Source: Pokkaliibacter sp. MBI-7 (lineage in GTDB: Bacteria; Pseudomonadota; Gammaproteobacteria; Pseudomonadales; Balneatricaceae). Taken from it: DNA of 64,000 nucleotides. Below, piece after piece: positions 59,358 through 64,000 of the stretch (position 1 is its first letter; every line of letters begins with the position of its first letter). Made by a program: the position numbers and the translations under genes. The notes beneath the pieces are model-generated. The model did not search any database. It saw nothing but the letters and a program-made list of their open reading frames with translations, and was not told the origin of the DNA. Where the stretch lies: positions 3,676,001 to 3,740,000 of the forward strand of contig NZ_JARVTG010000001.1 of assembly GCF_029846635.1 (NCBI RefSeq), in the 5' to 3' direction.

Positions 59358-59784
59358 GTAAGGCCCATTTTTTTGATGGGAGATCGCTCCTGATCCATGC
59401 AGACGTCTTTTTTCTTGATTATCAGACCCTTATGATTGGCATGGTTCATGGTTGAGCGGGCTGGAAATACTATTACGGGTGAGGCAGGTATTTTAGGCTT
59501 AACTGGCAGAATCGTTGTAGAACTTTCTGGCGCTTATGCTGTAAAACAAGGTTGTTGGACAGCATACAATCTTCAACGACTTGGGCTGGGGTTGTACTCA
59601 GCTTGATTGAGCAGACGGGTAGTACGGAGGCTTGGTGTTGTTTTTGTGGTGCCTGTTTGTTTTGATCAGGTATTTGTTCTGTTATGAAATAACTTTATCC
59701 CAAAGCCGAGCTGTGCGTCGGAGAGGGATTATAGTAAAGTAATACCCTACTTAATTACTTGGTTTTATATGGAGTGCCTGGTGC
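59358..59784. other. Intergenic region between clc and erpA
   Basis: 427 bases between divergent genes, holding the promoters of both. Near erpA an A/T-rich stretch has an IscR type 1-like sequence (separate entry). Elsewhere no reading frame of note, hairpin terminator or clear repeat was found. Confidence 0.4.
59742..59766 (+). promoter_or_regulatory. Possible IscR type 1 site upstream of erpA
   Basis: The 25 bases from ATACCC to GGTTTT share about 14 positions with the E. coli iscR promoter site, including the core TTACT-GG and the leading ATA. It lies 18-43 bases before the erpA start. IscR represses erpA and isc genes in E. coli. The match is partial. Confidence 0.35.
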
Positions 59785-60132
59785 ATGTTTGAAGAAGCTC
59801 TGGATGCGCCCATCAGTATCACTGAAAATGCGACACGCAAGGTCAGAAGCCTCATTGAAGAAGAGGAAAATCCTAACCTGAAGCTTCGTGTTTTCGTAAC
59901 AGGCGGCGGATGTTCTGGTTTTTCCTACGGATTCACGTTTGATGAGGCAGTAGCCGAAGACGATACCATCGTGGAACGTGATGGGGTGACAATGGTGGTT
60001 GATCCACTCAGCTTTCAGTATCTGTCGGGGGCGACGGTTGACTATAAAGAGGGGCTGCAGGGCTCGCAGTTCAGTGTCAATAATCCGAATGCATCTACTA
60101 CATGTGGATGTGGTTCAAGCTTCAGTATCTGA
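59785..60132 (+). CDS. erpA: Iron-sulfur cluster insertion protein ErpA
   Basis: 115 residues, A-type carrier. It passes Fe-S clusters to apoproteins such as IspG/IspH. The three cluster Cys are present: [11 protein letters not shown] (about C43) and the C-terminal CGCGSSF (about C108, C110). The acidic GFTFDE segment is typical of ErpA rather than IscA. It is followed by a terminator and convergent anmK, the common pseudomonad neighbourhood erpA-anmK-M23-tyrS. Confidence 0.95.
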   Translation: MFEEALDAPISITENATRKVRSLIEEEENPNLKLRVFVTGGGCSGFSYGFTFDEAVAEDDTIVERDGVTMVVDPLSFQYLSGATVDYKEGLQGSQFSVNNPNASTTCGCGSSFSI

Positions 60133-60187
60133 CGTTTCTGGGCAATGAAATAGGCTCGTGCGTGAACAAGTGCTCCAGATGCATCAT

Positions 60188-60227
60188 AAAAAATCCCGTC
60201 CAGCTCGAGTTGGATGGGATTTTTTTA
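60188..60227. terminator. Bidirectional terminator between erpA and anmK
   Basis: AAAAAATCCC-G-TCCA pairs with TGGA-T-GGGATTTTTT (60188-60202 with 60211-60226), one mismatch and an 8-base loop. The A and T runs suit both convergent genes. Confidence 0.85.
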
Positions 60228-60242
60228 TCTCATAACATGGTG

Positions 60243-61361
60243 TCAGGGTGGGTAAATGGCACCCAGAATGCGTGGTGCAAGTGCGCCTGTAACGGCTGAT
60301 AAGCTACCCGTTTTTCCATTCACGCGCTGCTTTGCTAGCCAGGCAAAAGCAGTGGCTTCTACCCAGTGAGGCGCCAGGCCAATCTCATCTGTTGTAGCAA
60401 CGTGCCATCCAGACAAGCGCTGCGCCAGGCGCTTCAACAGCTCAGAGTTAAAGGCGCCCCCACCACAAATGTACAGTTCTCCATTATGGGTGTTTGGATA
60501 AGCATTGATTGCCTGGCTTATACTAATGGCCGTTAAACTGCAGAGTGTACTTTGTACTGTAGCTGTATCGAGATGACCATAATCTGAAAGTTGATCCATT
60601 AACCAGCCAGCATTGAAGAGTTCTCTGCCCGTGCTTTTGGGGGCGGCCATGGCAAAGTAGGGCGTCTGTAGCATGGTTGTTAACAATTGCTCGTCCGGCT
60701 CTGCACTGGCTGCCCAGTCACCGTTTTTGTCATAGCGTTTTTGCTGGTGCTTGTTGCACCAGTAATCCATCAGTACGTTACCTGGTCCTGTATCAAAGCC
60801 GACTATGTCTCGTTGCTGTAAGAGAGTGATGTTGGCGATACCGCCAATATTGACCACACATCTTACTTTGTCATCAACATGGAAAAGGTGGTGATGAAAC
60901 GCTGGTACCAACGGTGCGCCTTGCCCACCTGCAGCTATATCTCTGCGGCGAAAGTCACTTACAACAGATATCCCTGTGAGCTCTGCCAGAGTGTTTGGGT
61001 CACCTATCTGCAGCGTAAACGCATGAGGAGGATTGGGTTGATGCCTTATGGTTTGTCCGTGGCAGCCAATGGCATTGATCTGATGTTTTTCCACTCCAGC
61101 CGAAGAAATGAGTTCATTTACACAGTCTGCGTATAAGCGAGCAAGCTGCACATCGAGTTGGCCGAGGCGGTTGATTTCATCGTGATCAGGTTGGCAGAGT
61201 GACAAAACGTTAGCTCTCAACTCCTCAGGATAAGGGCGGTGGTGAAAGGCAACTGTGCGAAGTGGCGTAGTTGCAAAGTCGACCAGCACGGCATCAACGC
61301 CATCCATGCTGGTCCCGGACATGACTCCAATGAAAAGTAGTGGTGTGTTGTTTTCGCCCAT
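60243..61361 (-). CDS. anmK: Anhydro-N-acetylmuramic acid kinase
   Basis: 372 residues. It phosphorylates and opens 1,6-anhydro-MurNAc released by peptidoglycan turnover. The ATP-binding motif is IGVMSGTSMDGVDAVLVD (about 11-28); also GCHGQTIRHQP and FDTGPGNVLMD (about 193-203). The start overlaps the stop of the M23 endopeptidase gene by one base (TAATG), so a cell-wall hydrolase and a recycling enzyme are coupled in one message. Confidence 0.95.
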   Translation of the reverse strand: MGENNTPLLFIGVMSGTSMDGVDAVLVDFATTPLRTVAFHHRPYPEELRANVLSLCQPDHDEINRLGQLDVQLARLYADCVNELISSAGVEKHQINAIGCHGQTIRHQPNPPHAFTLQIGDPNTLAELTGISVVSDFRRRDIAAGGQGAPLVPAFHHHLFHVDDKVRCVVNIGGIANITLLQQRDIVGFDTGPGNVLMDYWCNKHQQKRYDKNGDWAASAEPDEQLLTTMLQTPYFAMAAPKSTGRELFNAGWLMDQLSDYGHLDTATVQSTLCSLTAISISQAINAYPNTHNGELYICGGGAFNSELLKRLAQRLSGWHVATTDEIGLAPHWVEATAFAWLAKQRVNGKTGSLSAVTGALAPRILGAIYPP

Positions 61362-62950
61362 TACTTCAGTGCAACTTGTAGTGATGTCTTCCCATTCATG
61401 GCTGCAATTATCTGTTTTGCACGAGAAGCAAAGCGAGCCTTTTCCTTGCCGGTTAGACTATCAGACTTCGGAAGTGCAACGGTCATGGGATTCATGTGAG
61501 TTCCACCAAGGCGTACCTCGTAGTGCACATGTGGGCCGGTAGATAAACCGCTGGTGCCAATATAGCCAATAACCTGACCGCGCTTGACTTTGTCTCCCAA
61601 GGACAAGCTAGGGGCAAAGCCTTTCATGTGAGCATAAAGGGTGCTGATCTTATTGCTGTGCGCCAGCACAACAACATTGCCGTAGCCGCCCTTGCGACCA
61701 ACAAAAATAACCTTTCCATAACCTGTGGCGTGAATAGGGGTGCCGTAAGGTGCCGCCAGATCCACGCCTTCATGTGAGCGCCAGATATGAAGTTTTGGGT
61801 GGTAGCGGCGAGGACTGAAGGGTGAGGATATGCGTGCCCCGGCTACAGGACTGCGATCAAAGGCTTTCTGTTTGCCTTCCCCATTCTGGTCAAAATATTG
61901 TGCTTCTCCGTCATCATCGTCCATGTTGCGGATAGCATAGTAAGCTTGGCCTTTGTTGGTATAACGCGCAGCAATAATGTCGCCCAGCCCTACCCGCTTC
62001 CCATTGATGTACTTTTCTTCATAAATGAGGGTAAAGGTATCGCCTTTGCGTACATCCGTTCGGAAGTCAACATCGTTTGTGAAAAGGGTAGACATGTTGG
62101 CAATGAGGCGATAGGGAATGCCTGCAGCCTTCGATGCATTAAATAACGTGTCCTTGACAGTCATGGACACCATCTTGTGTCTGACCTCAGTTGGCAGCAC
62201 GTCTTCGCTTAATTCATAGCCTTTGTCGGTTTTTGAGACGGTTAATGTACTATACGCACCGTCTTTATACTTGATCTGATCTATCTCGCCATCTTTCCCT
62301 TTGAATGCAAAAGCATCACCCGGATGCATACGGCGGAAAGGGCGTTCTTTCTTGAAGGCGTTATCGACCTCAATGGCTTGGCCGACGCTATATCCTGCTT
62401 TTTGAAAGACGGAGGTAAGGTTATCGCCAGACTCTACCGTTACCTTTACCCAGCCGTCATTGGGTACAGGGTCATCTTTATCGTGTTCTTTTATTGCCTG
62501 CTGCTCTTCTGTGTCTTCGGATGCCAGAGCGTCCTGCTCTTCTTTGCTGAGCATTTGTTTCTGAAGAGTATCGTCATCCAGGGCGTTGGCCTCATCGGAA
62601 TAGTCTTCTGGCGTGTCGAGTGATGAAGTGCTGTCGCCATCGCTGTTGTCGTCAGGTGTGTTGTCGCCACTATCCTGCTGATTGAACAGGTTCATGCTGA
62701 TAACTGGCTTGCTTGACTCATCCCCTTCTGCAGGAGTTAAAGGAAGCGAGCTCAGGTTGGTCGCAGAGTCGGAGTTCACCAAAGGAGGCTTCGGTGGTGT
62801 TAATTCCAAGCGCAAAGCCAGAGAACGTTGCTCACTTTCTGGTGAGCGGGTGGCAGAAACCTTTTCTGAAGGAATAAAAATTAAAGCGCCGACAACTGTG
62901 CCAAGTAGGAAAATAGCTGCAACGTGCAACTTGGGAAGGCGTCCCAACAT
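61361..62950 (-). CDS. M23-family peptidoglycan DD-endopeptidase (MepM-like)
   Basis: 529 residues. An N-terminal membrane anchor (about 8-26) is followed by an acidic Asp/Ser/Glu-rich linker (about 60-160), a LysM/OapA-type region (VESGDNLTSVFQKAGYS, about 172-188), a Csd3-like domain, and the M23 domain (about 385-500) with zinc ligands HEGVD (His and Asp) and HVHYE. It resembles MepM/YebA, which cuts 4-3 crosslinks to let the wall grow. It is translated ahead of anmK. Confidence 0.92.
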   Translation of the reverse strand: MLGRLPKLHVAAIFLLGTVVGALIFIPSEKVSATRSPESEQRSLALRLELTPPKPPLVNSDSATNLSSLPLTPAEGDESSKPVISMNLFNQQDSGDNTPDDNSDGDSTSSLDTPEDYSDEANALDDDTLQKQMLSKEEQDALASEDTEEQQAIKEHDKDDPVPNDGWVKVTVESGDNLTSVFQKAGYSVGQAIEVDNAFKKERPFRRMHPGDAFAFKGKDGEIDQIKYKDGAYSTLTVSKTDKGYELSEDVLPTEVRHKMVSMTVKDTLFNASKAAGIPYRLIANMSTLFTNDVDFRTDVRKGDTFTLIYEEKYINGKRVGLGDIIAARYTNKGQAYYAIRNMDDDDGEAQYFDQNGEGKQKAFDRSPVAGARISSPFSPRRYHPKLHIWRSHEGVDLAAPYGTPIHATGYGKVIFVGRKGGYGNVVVLAHSNKISTLYAHMKGFAPSLSLGDKVKRGQVIGYIGTSGLSTGPHVHYEVRLGGTHMNPMTVALPKSDSLTGKEKARFASRAKQIIAAMNGKTSLQVALK

Positions 62951-63171
62951 ACTTCAGATACCCATGTAAAGTTATGCTTGAAAAAACTGACTATGTAAAA
63001 AAGCGACAGTATAAAAACTGTGAACAAAAATATCATCAAAGTTATATAGGTTGAACCATTTTTATGATGGTTTTCTTTCCCCTTGACAGGGCAAAGGGTT
63101 AGAATTCGCGGCCAAGCCAGAATGCTGTAATTGACAACTAGGCAGCCCTGTGAGTAAGGAATAGAGAGACA

Positions 63172-64000
63172 ATGAGTAACGCGCTGATTCAAGAACTAAA
63201 GGCCAGAGGACTGATCGCTCAGATGACGGCAGAGGCTGAGCTAGAAGAGCATCTGTCAAGTGGCGTGCGCGTTCTATATTGCGGCTTTGATCCTACCGCA
63301 GACAGTCTCCATCTTGGCCATCTTGTGCCTTTACTGATGCTTAAACGATTCCAGCAGTACGGCCATCGTCCTGTCGCTCTGGTGGGGGGGGCTACTGGAA
63401 TGATCGGCGACCCCAGTTTTAAAGCTCAAGAGCGCCAACTGAACTCCACAGAAATTGTTCAGCAATGGAGTAATAGCCTCAAGGCCCAGATTAGTCGTTT
63501 TATCGACTTCAATGACAAAGACGGTGCGATACTGGTCAACAATTATGATTGGACCGCGAATGTTGATGTTCTTAGCTTTCTGCGAGATATAGGTAAGCAC
63601 TTCACTGTAAATAAGATGATTGCCAAAGAGTCAGTGCGTCAGCGCATTGAGCGAGAAGACTCGGGTATTTCCTTTACAGAGTTTACCTATCAGATTCTGC
63701 AGTCCTACGATTTTCAGCAGTTGAACAAAATGTATGGCTGCAGCCTGCAAATCGGCGGTTCCGATCAGTGGGGGAACATCACTGGTGGTATTGATCTGAC
63801 ACGTAGAATGAATGGTGCCCAGGCGTACGGGCTGACCCTGCCTTTGATCACTAAGTCGGATGGAACTAAATTTGGTAAGACCGAGGGGGGGGCAGTTTGG
63901 CTGGATGCAAAGAAAACCTCTCCTTATGCCTTCTATCAATTCTGGTTACAGACGCCAGATGCCGATGTGTACCGATTCCTCAAGTTCTTCACTTTCCTTT
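63172..64000 (+). CDS. tyrS: Tyrosyl-tRNA synthetase, 3'-truncated by window edge
   Basis: The frame starts [17 protein letters not shown] at ATG 63172 and is open to the window end (276 codons of an expected 400). Class Ic synthetase: [19 protein letters not shown] carries the HIGH-type motif (HLGH, about 45-48), QILQSYDFQ and [10 protein letters not shown] bind tyrosine, and KFGKTEGG is the KMSKS-type loop (about 235). AGGAATAGAGAG lies upstream. Two runs of eight G occur inside the coding sequence, at Gly-Gly positions. Confidence 0.96.
   Translation, partial: MSNALIQELKARGLIAQMTAEAELEEHLSSGVRVLYCGFDPTADSLHLGHLVPLLMLKRFQQYGHRPVALVGGATGMIGDPSFKAQERQLNSTEIVQQWSNSLKAQISRFIDFNDKDGAILVNNYDWTANVDVLSFLRDIGKHFTVNKMIAKESVRQRIEREDSGISFTEFTYQILQSYDFQQLNKMYGCSLQIGGSDQWGNITGGIDLTRRMNGAQAYGLTLPLITKSDGTKFGKTEGGAVWLDAKKTSPYAFYQFWLQTPDADVYRFLKFFTFL

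Overview
The window is a dense, essentially all-housekeeping stretch of a gammaproteobacterial chromosome. Gene order matches what is known for Pseudomonas and its relatives: dksA-gluQ-cbrA-cbrB-(crcZ)-pcnB-folK-panB-panC, obgE-proB, rpsT/murJ-ribF-ileS-lspA-fkpB, carAB-greA-yhbY-rlmE-ftsH-folP-glmM-tpiA-secG-tRNA-rimP-nusA-infB-rbfA-truB-rpsO-pnp, and erpA-anmK-M23 peptidase-tyrS. The mixture suggests a member of the Pseudomonadales/Oceanospirillales assemblage rather than an enteric. No insertion sequence, prophage, CRISPR array or rRNA gene was seen. The genus cannot be named from the sequence alone.

Layout. 1-4700: end of plsC, a secreted YHYH-domain protein, then fabB, fabA and ispB on the minus strand. 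4.8-15.4 kb: rplU-rpmA, obgE-proB, rpsT (minus), murJ, ribF-ileS-lspA-fkpB. 15.4-28 kb: smpB (minus), carAB-greA, yhbY (minus), rlmE-ftsH, folP-glmM-tpiA-secG. 28-37 kb: tRNA-Leu, initiator tRNA and the rimP-nusA-infB-rbfA-truB-rpsO-pnp translation/RNA cluster. 37-49 kb: cytochrome c', then minus-strand thiolase, pantothenate genes (panBC), folK, pcnB, a non-coding RNA gap, cbrB, cbrA, gluQ and dksA. 49-55 kb: aminotransferase-sfsA, a Rieske protein (minus), mrcB with an LpoP-like activator lipoprotein. 55-59 kb: a minus-strand run clc-thiE-hemL-membrane protein. 59.8-64 kb: erpA, anmK and an M23 endopeptidase (both minus), and the 5' part of tyrS.

The most interesting signals are regulatory and lie outside the coding genes. 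(1) The 650-bp gap between cbrB and pcnB carries, on the minus strand, a GG-N10-GC sigma-54 promoter followed by at least four copies of AATAAAAATAA and further AANAANAA motifs, behind a cluster of TGTTAC half-sites. This is a strong candidate for a CrcZ-type decoy RNA for catabolite repression control, driven by CbrAB. (2) The carAB leader carries a 16-codon reading frame with five arginine codons, all of the usually rare types, just before a strong intrinsic terminator, which looks like arginine-sensing attenuation. (3) Between the initiator tRNA and rimP, a mini-reading frame with a very strong Shine-Dalgarno starts inside an intrinsic terminator and ends overlapping the rimP start codon. 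(4) The rpsO-pnp gap has a long stem-loop of the kind cleaved by RNase III in pnp autoregulation. Other points are a CLC transporter that has lost the proton glutamate, a PcnB with an N-terminal membrane helix, and an LpoP-type PBP1b activator.

Coordinates of short sites were counted by eye and may be off by one or two bases.
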